The notes beneath the pieces are model-generated. The model saw nothing but the letters and a program-made list of their open reading frames with translations. It was not told where the DNA came from and searched no databases. Below, piece after piece: positions 56,197-64,000 of a stretch of DNA of 64,000 nucleotides. The stretch spans positions 2,170,001-2,234,000 of the forward strand of contig NZ_FNSV01000005.1 of the NCBI RefSeq assembly GCF_900105905.1. Direction: 5' to 3'. The position numbers and the translations under genes were made by a program. The first letter of the stretch is position 1. Every line of letters begins with the position of its first letter. Source of the stretch: Rhodococcus koreensis. Lineage in GTDB: Bacteria; Actinomycetota; Actinomycetes; Mycobacteriales; Mycobacteriaceae.

Positions 56197-57377
56197 GCCG
56201 TCTGTTCCAGCGCGACGACCTCGGCGGTGTCCTCGCCGGTCCGGTCGGCGTAACCGAGAGCGGCCTCCACGAGCCGGATCTCGCCCGTCGTCGGTTCGCT
56301 GCGCAAATCGGTGAGGAAGCTGCGGGTGATCTGCAGATCACTGCGCCCGTGCACCTTGTCGCGGTACCGCAGATCGTCGGCGCCGTCCGGGCGTTGCCAC
56401 TCGAGGTGGACGGCGAACGGGAACCGGGTCTGGAGTGAGCGCATGGCGTCGACCGGACGTTCCGGGTCGGTGAGCACCGCCGACACGTAGCAGTCCTCGG
56501 CGTCGCGGAACGCGTCGTCCTCGAGCAACTGCTGCACCGTCCCGGTCAGCTGCTTCAGACCGCGGACCACCGGCAGATCGACCCGCTCGACGGAGTGCAG
56601 TCCGTCGGCGTCGAGGTCCACCAGGAAGACGGCCTTGCCGTGGGTGCGTTCACCGAACGAGTACGGCAGCGGCGAACCCGAGTAGCGGATGTTCTCGGTG
56701 AGGGTCTGCGGCGAGTGGAGGTGGCCGAGCGCGACGTAGTCGACCCCGCCGAAAGCCGAAGCCGACACCGTTTCGACGCCGCCGACGGAAATGGACCGTT
56801 CCGACCCGGTGGCCTCCGCCCCCACCACGAACGCGTGGGCCAGCACCACCGATCGGGTACGCGGTGCGTTCTCGCGGCGCGCATCGAGGTCGGTGTGGAC
56901 ACGGCCCATCGCGGCGTCGAGGATCTCGGCGTGTGACCGGGCGGACGGCACGTCGAGTTGGGCGCGGGTGATCTCGGGCTCGAGATAGGGAATGCCGTAG
57001 AACGCGACGGGTCCGTGCGCGTCCTCGAGCACGACGGGCGCGCCGATCCCGGCGACCGTCGTCATGAGGTGCAGCCCGCCCGCCCGGGAGAACGCGGCAC
57101 CCGCGCCGAGCCGTGCTGCGGAATCGTGGTTGCCGGACGTGGCGACGATGAGCGCGCCCGCGTCCCGGATGGCTTCGAATCCGCGATTGCACACGGTGAC
57201 GGCGTCCGCGCTGGGGATCGACCGGTCGTACACGTCTCCGGGAACGACGACGACGTCCACACCGCGCTCGGCGACGAGAGCGGCGATCGCGTCGAGCACA
57301 CGGGCCTGGTCGGTGAGCAGGTCCACCCCGTGGAACGTGCGTCCGATGTGCCAGTCCGAAGTGTGCAGGATCCTCAT
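56193..57377 (-). CDS. sbcD: SbcD exonuclease nuclease subunit (Mre11-like)
   Basis: 394 aa. Metallophosphoesterase motifs: LHTSDWHIGRTFHG (D and H), VVPGDVYDRSIPS, TSGNHDSAARLG, VLAHAFV and GHLHSPQTL; all metal ligands visible. ATG start MRILHTSDWH. Transcribed ahead of sbcC. The preceding region 57378-57729 is discussed separately. Confidence 0.96.
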   Translation of the reverse strand: MRILHTSDWHIGRTFHGVDLLTDQARVLDAIAALVAERGVDVVVVPGDVYDRSIPSADAVTVCNRGFEAIRDAGALIVATSGNHDSAARLGAGAAFSRAGGLHLMTTVAGIGAPVVLEDAHGPVAFYGIPYLEPEITRAQLDVPSARSHAEILDAAMGRVHTDLDARRENAPRTRSVVLAHAFVVGAEATGSERSISVGGVETVSASAFGGVDYVALGHLHSPQTLTENIRYSGSPLPYSFGERTHGKAVFLVDLDADGLHSVERVDLPVVRGLKQLTGTVQQLLEDDAFRDAEDCYVSAVLTDPERPVDAMRSLQTRFPFAVHLEWQRPDGADDLRYRDKVHGRSDLQITRSFLTDLRSEPTTGEIRLVEAALGYADRTGEDTAEVVALEQTA

Positions 57378-57729
57378 GTCCCGAGACCGTAGAGCACGGT
57401 GCCGACAACCTCGAACACCTCGGCCGCGTGGCGTCCGAGCGATTCGACGTGTCGGTGGGCGGGTGCACCATGAGCCACACGAATGCACTCGCTGCACTCG
57501 GAATGCTGCCGGCGCCGGCCGCGGTTCGGCGCGCCGCCGCCCGGGCGTGGATGGAGTCCCGGGTCACAGTCACCGCCCGCAAGCTCCACGACCTCCACGT
57601 GTTCGACGGCGACGTCACCGAGGTCAGCGCCGTCGATTCGTGGCCGCGACGCACAAATCTCGGGGATCTCTCGGGCTCCACCGGTCACGCCAACGGAGCT
57701 AGTCAACAAGTTGCCGCTACTGTCGTTGT
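57378..57729. other. 352-base gap with possible coding remnant
   Basis: Between divergent sbcD and the DUF6542 gene. On the plus strand one frame from about 57428 to 57650 has strong G/C preference at third positions and a protein-like reading (MASERFDVSVGGCTMSHTN ... VTVTARKLHDLHVFDG), but codon preference fades before any stop and the frame runs into DUF6542. A minus-strand frame ends 57374, overlapping the sbcD ATG, with poor composition. Either a remnant or a small unknown gene. Confidence 0.3.
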
Positions 57730-58584
57730 GTGTCTGCAACCCAACGTGCTCGCTCTGGGGTGCCGCTCGACAGGCGGTCGATTGTCCCTACGGTCCCCGG
57801 TCTCCCCTGGTGGGGTGTCATTCTCCTGGCCGTCGGAGTCAGCTTTGTCGGATTCGCTGTCGATGCGGCTCGTGGCACCGAACTCACGGCGGCGTTCTCC
57901 ACCTTCTACTTCCTCGGCTGTGTCCTCGCCGTGGCGGCTGCCGGCAACCGGGCCCTGTTCACCGCGATCGTCCAGCCGCCGCTGATCTTGTTCGTCGCGG
58001 TGCCGCTCGGGCAGAGCCTGATCGCGGAGGAGAACAGCACCGCACTGAAAGACCTGGCGATCAACGTCGCGTATCCGTTGGTCAACCGATTTCCGGTGAT
58101 GCTCGCCGCCACCGTGGTGACGCTGCTGATCGGTGGGCTCCGCCTCTTCCTGCTGCAGCAGCGCACGACCGGTCCTGCGCGGACCTCGGAGCGGCGCCGT
58201 GCGCAGCGGGCGCCCCGCACCGCCCGTCCCCGGCGCGCAGCCGAAGGGTCGGAGCAGTCCCCGCCGCCGCGTCGGGCGCGGGACAGGGACACCTCGAGGG
58301 ACGCCGCACGGGAGCACCCTCGGTCGTCGCGACGGGCAGCCACACCGCCGCCCCGCCGCTCGTCCTCGTCGGGCGGGCGCACAGCGCCTCCACCACCGAT
58401 GGTCGACCGGGCAGCGCAGGCGCCCCGGTCGGCACCGCCGCGGACCACGCAGGCACCGCGATCGGTCCCGCCGCGGACCACACCGCGGCCGCGGCCCGAC
58501 AACGACGTGCCTGCCCACCCCATTCCGCAGGTGCGCTACCGCGACCGGTACGAGCCGCCGTTCGAGTCGGAGCAGCCCCGCTAG
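57730..58584 (+). CDS. DUF6542 membrane protein (Rv1111c-like)
   Basis: 284 aa. Four hydrophobic helices in the first ~140 residues (WWGVILLAVGVSFVGFAV; FYFLGCVLAVAAAGN; ILFVAVPLGQSLIAE; VMLAATVVTLLIGGLRLFLL), then a Pro/Arg/Ser-rich tail of ~140 residues with a repeated APRS(A/V)PPRTT unit. Position next to ispH matches the mycobacterial order. Function unknown. GTG start. Confidence 0.8.
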   Translation: MSATQRARSGVPLDRRSIVPTVPGLPWWGVILLAVGVSFVGFAVDAARGTELTAAFSTFYFLGCVLAVAAAGNRALFTAIVQPPLILFVAVPLGQSLIAEENSTALKDLAINVAYPLVNRFPVMLAATVVTLLIGGLRLFLLQQRTTGPARTSERRRAQRAPRTARPRRAAEGSEQSPPPRRARDRDTSRDAAREHPRSSRRAATPPPRRSSSSGGRTAPPPPMVDRAAQAPRSAPPRTTQAPRSVPPRTTPRPRPDNDVPAHPIPQVRYRDRYEPPFESEQPR

Positions 58585-58608
58585 AGGGGCGACAGCGCCG
58601 GTAGCGGG
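58577..58608. terminator. hairpin between DUF6542 and ispH
   Basis: CCCGCTA (58577-58583) and TAGCGGG (58602-58608); the DUF6542 TAG lies in the left arm. Convergent with ispH. Confidence 0.45.
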
Positions 58609-58612
58609 CCGA

Positions 58613-59623
58613 TCAGGTCCGCGCGGCGCGAAGCTCGCGCGGCAGTGCGAAGACCAGCGTCTCGTTGGCCGTGGTGACCGGCTGGACGTCGTGGAATCCG
58701 TGCTCGTCGAGCAGATCGATCACACCCCGCACCAGGATTTCCGGCACGGACGCGCCCGACGTGATCCCCACCGTCCGGACACCGTCGAGCCAGGCCGGAT
58801 CCACTTCGCGGGCGTAGTCGACCAGATACGACGCCTTCGCGCCCGCACCCAGCGCGACCTCGACGAGGCGAACCGAGTTGGAGGAGTTACGGGATCCGAC
58901 GACGATAACGAGATCACATTCGGGGGCCATCGCCTTGACCGCCACCTGACGGTTCTGGGTGGCGTAGCAGATGTCGTCGCTCGGCGGGTCCTGCAGACTC
59001 GGGAAACGCTCCCGCAGTCGGGCGACCGTCTGCATCGTCTCGTCGACGCTCAACGTGGTCTGCGACAACCAGATGACCTTCGATTCGTCGCGGACCGTCA
59101 CGGCGTCGACGGAATCGGGGCCGTCCACGAGTTGCACGTGATCGGGGGCCTCGCCGGCCGTGCCCTCCACTTCCTCGTGGCCCTCGTGGCCGATGAGGAG
59201 GATGTCGAAGTCGTCGCGGGCGAAACGCTTGGCTTCCTGGTGGACCTTCGTGACCAGCGGGCACGTGGCGTCGATGGTGCGCAGATTGCGTGCGGCGGCC
59301 GATTCGTGGACCGCGGGAGACACGCCGTGCGCGGAGAACACGAGCAGCGCACCCTCGGGAACCTCGTCGGTCTCGTCGACGAAGACCACCCCCTGGTCGC
59401 TCAGCGTCTCGACGACGTGGCGGTTGTGGACGATCTCCTTGCGCACGTAGATGGGGGCGCCGTGCTTCTCGAGCGCCTTCTCCACCGTTTCGACGGCGCG
59501 GTCCACGCCGGCGCAGTAGCCGCGGGGCTCCGCGAGCAGTACGCGCTTCCCGCCGTCGGCACGCGACGCTCCCGAATCTGCCGAACGTGTGATACCCACA
59601 TTGAGTGGAACAGCCGAAGACAT
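58613..59623 (-). CDS. ispH: 4-hydroxy-3-methylbut-2-enyl diphosphate reductase
   Basis: 336 aa; last step of the MEP isoprenoid pathway, making IPP and DMAPP. [4Fe-4S] ligands C37 ([11 protein letters not shown]), C121 ([11 protein letters not shown]) and C219 ([10 protein letters not shown]). Also called lytB; actinobacteria often carry two copies and this one is in the lytB2 (Rv1110) context. N-terminal ~25-residue leader is variable. Confidence 0.97.
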   Translation of the reverse strand: MSSAVPLNVGITRSADSGASRADGGKRVLLAEPRGYCAGVDRAVETVEKALEKHGAPIYVRKEIVHNRHVVETLSDQGVVFVDETDEVPEGALLVFSAHGVSPAVHESAAARNLRTIDATCPLVTKVHQEAKRFARDDFDILLIGHEGHEEVEGTAGEAPDHVQLVDGPDSVDAVTVRDESKVIWLSQTTLSVDETMQTVARLRERFPSLQDPPSDDICYATQNRQVAVKAMAPECDLVIVVGSRNSSNSVRLVEVALGAGAKASYLVDYAREVDPAWLDGVRTVGITSGASVPEILVRGVIDLLDEHGFHDVQPVTTANETLVFALPRELRAART

Positions 59624-59765
59624 GGTTCCAGACTACGGGTCACCCCGGACGGACGACACTTTCGCGGGGCCTCGGCGGGGTAGTGTGCGCATCGTCGCAC
59701 CGAAGTCGTCGACGCTGTGGGCACGTCGGCTACCCAAACGTGCCGTTGTCAGGCAGGCTGTGGGA

Positions 59766-60398
59766 ATGATTCGTCCCCCGTTCGTGGCGCGTGTCGCCGC
59801 CGGAATCGCCGTGACGGCCGTCGAAGAGGCCAGGAAACTGCCGACCACCGCGGCGACCCTGCCCATGACCGCGGTCAGTCAGGTGCTGCAGACCACGATG
59901 CGCGTTCAGCAGTCCATGACGGCACTGGCCATCAAGGGCGACCAGGCCTTCGCACTCATCAACTGGACCCACGACGACGAGCAGCCCGCATGGGCCGTCT
60001 TCGACGAGGACACCGATCCGGCGCCCGGCGTCGACGGCGCCGCCGAGGAGCGGTCTGCCGGACCGGGCCGCTTCGCGCTGTACTCGCTGAGCCCGCAGGA
60101 CGAGAGCGCACCCGAGAAGGTCTCGGCCCCGAGGGCGGCACCCGCCGCCACCAACGGCGCCGCCACCACGAAGACGGCGAGCAAGAAGCCCGCCGCCGCC
60201 CGGCCTGCCGTGGCCGAACCCGAGATCGCCGTGGTCCTCGACTACGGCACCCTGACCCTGGCCCAGTTGCGGGCACGTCTGCGCAACCTGTCCGTCGAGG
60301 ACCTCACGGCGCTGCTGGACTACGAGAACGCGACCCTGGCCCGCGCGCCGTTCCAGACCATGCTGACCAACCGCATCACCACCGCCAAGGCCAAGTGA
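59766..60398 (+). CDS. lipid-droplet-associated protein, Rv1109c-like
   Basis: 210 aa. N-terminal ~65 residues form a hydrophobic/amphipathic helical stretch ([52 protein letters not shown]), then an Ala/Thr/Lys-rich linker (~115-160) and a helical C-terminus with [28 protein letters not shown]. Homologues in mycobacteria are annotated as lipid-droplet proteins; rhodococci store triacylglycerol. Overlaps xseA (GTGA). Confidence 0.75.
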   Translation: MIRPPFVARVAAGIAVTAVEEARKLPTTAATLPMTAVSQVLQTTMRVQQSMTALAIKGDQAFALINWTHDDEQPAWAVFDEDTDPAPGVDGAAEERSAGPGRFALYSLSPQDESAPEKVSAPRAAPAATNGAATTKTASKKPAAARPAVAEPEIAVVLDYGTLTLAQLRARLRNLSVEDLTALLDYENATLARAPFQTMLTNRITTAKAK

Positions 60399-61651
60399 CC
60401 TCCGCACAGCCCCGCGCAACCAGTACCGGACCGAGTACCGCCGAGCAGCCGTGGCCGGTCCGCACCGTGTCGGCCAAGGTCGCACAGTGGATCGACCGGC
60501 TCGGGAGTGTCTGGGTTGAGGGACAGATCACCCAGATCAACGCCCGTCCGGGCACCCGGACGGCGTTTCTGGTGCTGCGCGACCCGTCCGTCGACATGTC
60601 GCTGTCGGTGACCTGCTCCCCGCAGTTGCTGCAGAACTCCCCCGTCCCGCTCACCGAGGGCAGCCGGGTGGTGATGTTCGGCAAGTTGTCGTTCTACACG
60701 GGCCGCGGATCGGTCTCGTTGCGGGTCACGGAGATCCGCGCGATCGGGATCGGTGAACTCCTGGCCCGGATCGAGCGGTTGCGCGCGCTGCTGGCCGCCG
60801 AGGGCCTGTTCGATCCTCGGCTGAAGCGTCCGCTGCCGTTCCTGCCCGGCACCATCGGGTTGATCACCGGTCGTGCGAGCGCCGCCGAGCACGACGTCCT
60901 CAGCGTGGCGCAACGCCGCTGGCCCGCCGTGCGCTTCGAGGTGCGCAACACTCCGGTGCAGGGCGCGACCGCGGTGCCGCAGATCCTCGACGCGTTGAAG
61001 GAATTGGACGCCGACCCGCACGTCGACGTCATCATCCTCGCGCGCGGCGGCGGCAGCGTGGAGGATCTGCTGCCGTTCTCCGACGAGACGCTGTGCCGGG
61101 CGATCGTCGCGTGCCGCACCCCGGTGGTCAGTGCCATCGGCCACGAACCGGACAGTCCGCTCAGCGACCACGTCGCCGACCTGCGGGCCGCGACACCGAC
61201 GGACGCCGCCAAGCGGGTGGTGCCGGACGCCGTCGCCGAGCAGGCACTCGTCGGCGAACTGCGGTCGCGGAGCGCGGCCGCCCTGCGCAACTGGGTGCAG
61301 CGCGAGTCGCATCTGATCTCCCAGCTGCGCAGTAGGCCGGTCCTCGCGGACCCGTTGCGCGCACTCGACCACCGGTCGGACGAGGTCGAGCGGCTGCGGG
61401 AGGCCGGGCGACGTGACATCAGCCGGGCGATCGCCGCGGAGAGCACCACGATCGAGCACCTCCGGGCAAGGCTGACGACCCTCGGGCCCGCCGCGACCCT
61501 GGCCCGCGGCTACTCCGTGGTCCAGCGGATCGTGCCGGACGGCGACCCGGAGGTCCTGCGTTCGGTCGACGACGCCCCGCCGGGAACCCAGATTCGCGTT
61601 CGAGTCGCCGACGGCGCAGTCCGCGCCGCGGTGATGGGAAAGGACAAGTAG
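60395..61651 (+). CDS. xseA: exodeoxyribonuclease VII large subunit
   Basis: 418 aa. N-terminal OB-fold ([25 protein letters not shown]), catalytic domain with [34 protein letters not shown] and [24 protein letters not shown], then a helical region for XseB. Degrades single-stranded DNA. GTG start overlaps the lipid-droplet gene stop. Confidence 0.96.
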   Translation: MTSAQPRATSTGPSTAEQPWPVRTVSAKVAQWIDRLGSVWVEGQITQINARPGTRTAFLVLRDPSVDMSLSVTCSPQLLQNSPVPLTEGSRVVMFGKLSFYTGRGSVSLRVTEIRAIGIGELLARIERLRALLAAEGLFDPRLKRPLPFLPGTIGLITGRASAAEHDVLSVAQRRWPAVRFEVRNTPVQGATAVPQILDALKELDADPHVDVIILARGGGSVEDLLPFSDETLCRAIVACRTPVVSAIGHEPDSPLSDHVADLRAATPTDAAKRVVPDAVAEQALVGELRSRSAAALRNWVQRESHLISQLRSRPVLADPLRALDHRSDEVERLREAGRRDISRAIAAESTTIEHLRARLTTLGPAATLARGYSVVQRIVPDGDPEVLRSVDDAPPGTQIRVRVADGAVRAAVMGKDK

Positions 61652-61655
61652 GAAC

Positions 61656-61886
61656 ATGAGCAACCCCACCGGAAACGACACCGACATCGCGGAGCTCGGT
61701 TACGAGGCGGCGCGCGACGAGCTCGTCGACGTGGTCAAGGTGCTCGAACAGGGCGGCCTCGACCTCGACGCGTCACTCGCGCTGTGGGAGCGCGGCGAGG
61801 CGCTGGCCAAACGCTGCGAGGAGCACCTCGCGGGCGCCCGCAAGCGCGTCGAGACTGCCCTCGCCCACGCCGAGGACGAGGGCTGA
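61656..61886 (+). CDS. xseB: exodeoxyribonuclease VII small subunit
   Basis: 76 aa. Family pattern [44 protein letters not shown]. Forms the XseA-XseB complex. ATG four bases after the xseA stop, with AGGAAC upstream. Confidence 0.95.
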   Translation: MSNPTGNDTDIAELGYEAARDELVDVVKVLEQGGLDLDASLALWERGEALAKRCEEHLAGARKRVETALAHAEDEG

Positions 61887-61899
61887 CACTCGTCGTCAG
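61883..61899. terminator. stop-codon palindrome (xseB / DUF4245)
   Basis: CTGAC (61883-61887) and GTCAG (61895-61899), 7-base loop, stop codons of both convergent genes in the arms. Confidence 0.4.
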
Positions 61900-62465
61900 G
61901 CGGCGAGGATCGGGGCGTCGGCCGCCGCGGTGGTGAGCTGCTCGAACGCCTCGGGTGACGCACTGCCCGTGACGAGGAGCCGGACGTCGCCGAAATCGGA
62001 CACCCAGATCGGTTCGACACCCTCCCCGCCGTACACGATCCAGCTGTGACCTGCGACGTCCTCGGTGCCCGTCGCCGTCCGCGGACCACCCGCGACGAAC
62101 GGCACGAGCACCGTCTCGACGGCGTTGCTCTGCGTCAGCTGGATGTAGCGGCCGGCCTCGGTGATGAATCCGACGGTGCTCGAATCGCCGCCGCCGTCAC
62201 CGCTGACGATGCTGCGGCTGCCCGAGTTGGGCGTCCAGCCCTCCGGCGTCTCCGGCTTGCGCACCGGGAACGGCAGGTCCTGCGCGTCGTACTTCAGCGC
62301 CGCGTCCACGTCGAAGCTGGGAATCGGGCCACTCGTGGGTCCGCCCGGGCTGAACGTGCACTGGCTGGCGATACCCGCGATCAGCACACAGAACAGGACA
62401 AGGGGTACGAGCGACCACACCATGTCGCGGTTGTTGTGCAGGATGCGGGGTTTATCAGATGCCAC
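61896..62465 (-). CDS. DUF4245 single-pass membrane protein (Rv1100-like)
   Basis: 189 aa. One N-terminal helix (MVWSLVPLVLFCVLIAGIASQC) then an extracytoplasmic domain (GPIPSFDVDAALKYDAQ; DLPFPVRKPETPEGWTPNSGSR; YIQLTQSNAVETVLVPFV). Function unknown; its position before glpX matches mycobacteria. GTG start (VASDKPRILHNNRD) chosen; an ATG 11 codons upstream is possible. Confidence 0.82.
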   Translation of the reverse strand: MASDKPRILHNNRDMVWSLVPLVLFCVLIAGIASQCTFSPGGPTSGPIPSFDVDAALKYDAQDLPFPVRKPETPEGWTPNSGSRSIVSGDGGGDSSTVGFITEAGRYIQLTQSNAVETVLVPFVAGGPRTATGTEDVAGHSWIVYGGEGVEPIWVSDFGDVRLLVTGSASPEAFEQLTTAAADAPILAA

Positions 62466-62654
62466 GCCCACCAGTATCCAGGGTCGGTCCCGGAACAACG
62501 ATTCTCGGTCCCCTGATTCGCGCCCCAGCAGCGCACGTCACACTTCTTTCTGGGAGAATCAGCAGCGAGATCCACCCGACACTCGGCGGCCGACGGCCAC
62601 CGACACAGCGTCGACGTACAACGTCGACCGTGACTGCACCAGGAGGCACTGCCC

Positions 62655-63695
62655 ATGACGGCTAGCACCACTTCGAGTCGCCGCGAGGCCCCGGACCGAA
62701 ATCTTGCTCTGGAATTGGTCCGAGTCACCGAGGCTGGTGCGATGGCTGCCGGTCGCTGGGTCGGCCGTGGCGACAAGGAGGGTGGCGACGGCGCCGCCGT
62801 CGACGCCATGCGCCAGCTCGTGAGCTCGGTCTCGATGCGCGGCGTCGTCGTCATCGGCGAGGGCGAGAAGGACGAAGCCCCGATGCTGTTCAACGGCGAG
62901 GAAGTCGGCAACGGCGACGGACCCGAGTGCGACTTCGCCGTCGACCCGGTCGACGGCACCACCCTGATGGCGAAGGGCATGCCCAACGCGATCGCCGTCC
63001 TCGCGGTCGCCGAGCGCGGCGCGATGTTCGACCCGTCCGCGGTGTTCTACATGGAGAAGATCGCCGTCGGTCCCGACGCCGCCGATGTCATCGACATCAC
63101 TGCGCCCGTCGCCGAGAACATCAAGCGTGTCGCGAAGGTCCGCAAGGCGTCCACCTCCGACGTGACGGTCTGCATCCTCGACCGTCCCCGGCACGCCGGA
63201 CTCATCCAGGAGGTCCGGGACACCGGCGCCCGCATTCGCCTCATCTCCGACGGTGACGTCGCGGGTGCGATCGCCGCCGCGCGTCCGGACTCGGGCACCG
63301 ACATCCTGATCGGCACCGGTGGAACCCCGGAGGGCATCATCGCCGCCGCCGCCATGCGCTGTATGGGTGGTTCGCTGCAGGGCCGGCTGGCCCCGACGGA
63401 CGACGCCGAGCGGCAGAAGGCCATCGACGCAGGCCACGACCTGGACCGCGTGCTGACCACCGAAGATCTCGTGTCCGGTGAGAACGTCTTCTTCTGCGCC
63501 ACCGGCGTCACGGACGGCGACCTTCTCCGCGGTGTCCGCTACTACGGTGGCGGCGCTTCGACGCAGTCGATCGTGATGCGGTCGAAGTCGGGCACCGTCC
63601 GCATGATCGACGCGTACCACCGTCTGGAGAAGCTGCGCGAGTACTCGTCCGTGGACTTCACGGGCGAGGACGGCGCCATCCCGCCGACGTTCTAG
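62655..63695 (+). CDS. glpX: fructose-1,6-bisphosphatase class II
   Basis: 346 aa GlpX enzyme of gluconeogenesis. Metal and phosphate motifs: [40 protein letters not shown] and [16 protein letters not shown]. The first ~15 residues are variable. ATG preceded by AGGAGG. Mycobacterial homologues are the main FBPase, so gluconeogenesis probably depends on it. Confidence 0.97.
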   Translation: MTASTTSSRREAPDRNLALELVRVTEAGAMAAGRWVGRGDKEGGDGAAVDAMRQLVSSVSMRGVVVIGEGEKDEAPMLFNGEEVGNGDGPECDFAVDPVDGTTLMAKGMPNAIAVLAVAERGAMFDPSAVFYMEKIAVGPDAADVIDITAPVAENIKRVAKVRKASTSDVTVCILDRPRHAGLIQEVRDTGARIRLISDGDVAGAIAAARPDSGTDILIGTGGTPEGIIAAAAMRCMGGSLQGRLAPTDDAERQKAIDAGHDLDRVLTTEDLVSGENVFFCATGVTDGDLLRGVRYYGGGASTQSIVMRSKSGTVRMIDAYHRLEKLREYSSVDFTGEDGAIPPTF

Positions 63696-63707
63696 GACCT
63701 TCGGCCT

Positions 63708-63749
63708 CGTGCGCCTTTCCGGTAGCAGCAGCAACCGGAAAGGCGCACG
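63708..63749 (+). terminator. perfect 16-bp hairpin after glpX
   Basis: Arms CGTGCGCCTTTCCGGT (63708-63723) and ACCGGAAAGGCGCACG (63734-63749), 10-base loop. It separates glpX from fumC. Confidence 0.75.
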
Positions 63750-63792
63750 GGGAGCACCCCCACGACGCGCTCGAAAGTGGCATGTTTGACGC

Positions 63793-64000
63793 ATGACCGA
63801 GAGCAACGAGCAGCAGTACCGGATCGAACACGACACCATGGGCGAGGTGCGGGTGCCCGTGGATGCGCTGTGGCGCGCGCAAACTCAGCGCGCCGTCGAG
63901 AACTTCCCGATCAGCGGTCGAGGTCTCGAGCGCACCCAGATACGCGCGATGGGTCTGCTGAAGGCAGCCTGTGCGCAGGTCAACAAGGATCTCGGGCTCC
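63793..64000 (+). CDS. fumC: fumarate hydratase class II, N-terminal part (cut by window edge)
   Basis: First 69 residues (starts [22 protein letters not shown], then [18 protein letters not shown]). Family start of the oxygen-stable fumarase of the aspartase superfamily. It is downstream of glpX as in mycobacteria. The window also has a class I fumarase at 25691. Confidence 0.93.
   Translation, partial: MTESNEQQYRIEHDTMGEVRVPVDALWRAQTQRAVENFPISGRGLERTQIRAMGLLKAACAQVNKDLGL

Noticed and set aside
57374..57739. Minus-strand 121-codon gene overlapping the sbcD start
   Set aside because: Although its stop overlaps the sbcD ATG, third-position bias is in a different frame and the residue make-up is shadow-like.

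Overview
The window is high-GC actinobacterial DNA from a mycolic-acid bacterium, most likely Rhodococcus (R. jostii/opacus type). This rests on protein similarity recalled from known families and on gene order: a 14-subunit type I NADH dehydrogenase operon preceded by an Rv3143-like receiver protein, and an ispH / DUF6542 / lipid-droplet protein / xseA / xseB / DUF4245 / glpX / fum block that matches the Mycobacterium tuberculosis Rv1098c-Rv1112 neighbourhood. No database search was possible.

Layout. 1-14652 (minus strand): nuoA to nuoN, with nuoN cut by the window edge, then an orphan receiver gene. 15400-22728: a serine beta-lactamase-like esterase, an Mrr-type restriction protein bracketed by two tandem repeats, a CLC chloride transporter overlapping an amidohydrolase, an Old Yellow Enzyme and an OmpA-domain lipoprotein. 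23031-34751: a 45-residue peptide gene with its own promoter, ribosome site and hairpin, a PGAP1/lipase-like hydrolase, a CPBP membrane protease, class I fumarase, an L,D-transpeptidase, a methyltransferase, an acyl-CoA dehydrogenase, a Mug-type glycosylase, an NAD-dependent epimerase and htpG. 34816-36218: a small accessory patch with a Doc toxin/antitoxin pair and a lower-GC zinc-ribbon membrane protein. 36329-47605: PhoD-like phosphatase, SRPBCC protein, EF-G paralogue, LuxR/cupin/DUF1304 group, cutinase/LysB-like hydrolase, HxlR regulator with divergent MFS exporter, ychF and a CD225-like membrane protein. 47724-57377: membrane-anchored glutamate-synthase-like protein, cstA with its small YbdD partner, an AI-2E-family permease and sbcCD. 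57730-64000: DUF6542, ispH, the lipid-droplet protein, xseAB, DUF4245, glpX and the start of fumC.

The genes are mainly housekeeping: respiration (nuo), TCA cycle and gluconeogenesis (two fumarase classes, glpX), carbon-starvation uptake (cstA), DNA repair (sbcCD, exonuclease VII, Mug), isoprenoids (ispH) and envelope functions. The novelty is mostly in small-scale structure. A ~105-bp hairpin element carries a ribosome site and start codon at homologous positions in front of nuoG and nuoC, and its outer stem shows three compensatory base-pair changes. Several convergent gene pairs have their stop codons built into a shared palindrome. An mrr gene has its ribosome site inside a 30-bp tandem repeat. 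A 45-aa amphipathic peptide gene may encode a mycomembrane channel-type protein.

Limits: starts were chosen by ribosome sites, overlaps and family lengths. Regulatory sites are sequence matches only, without experimental support.
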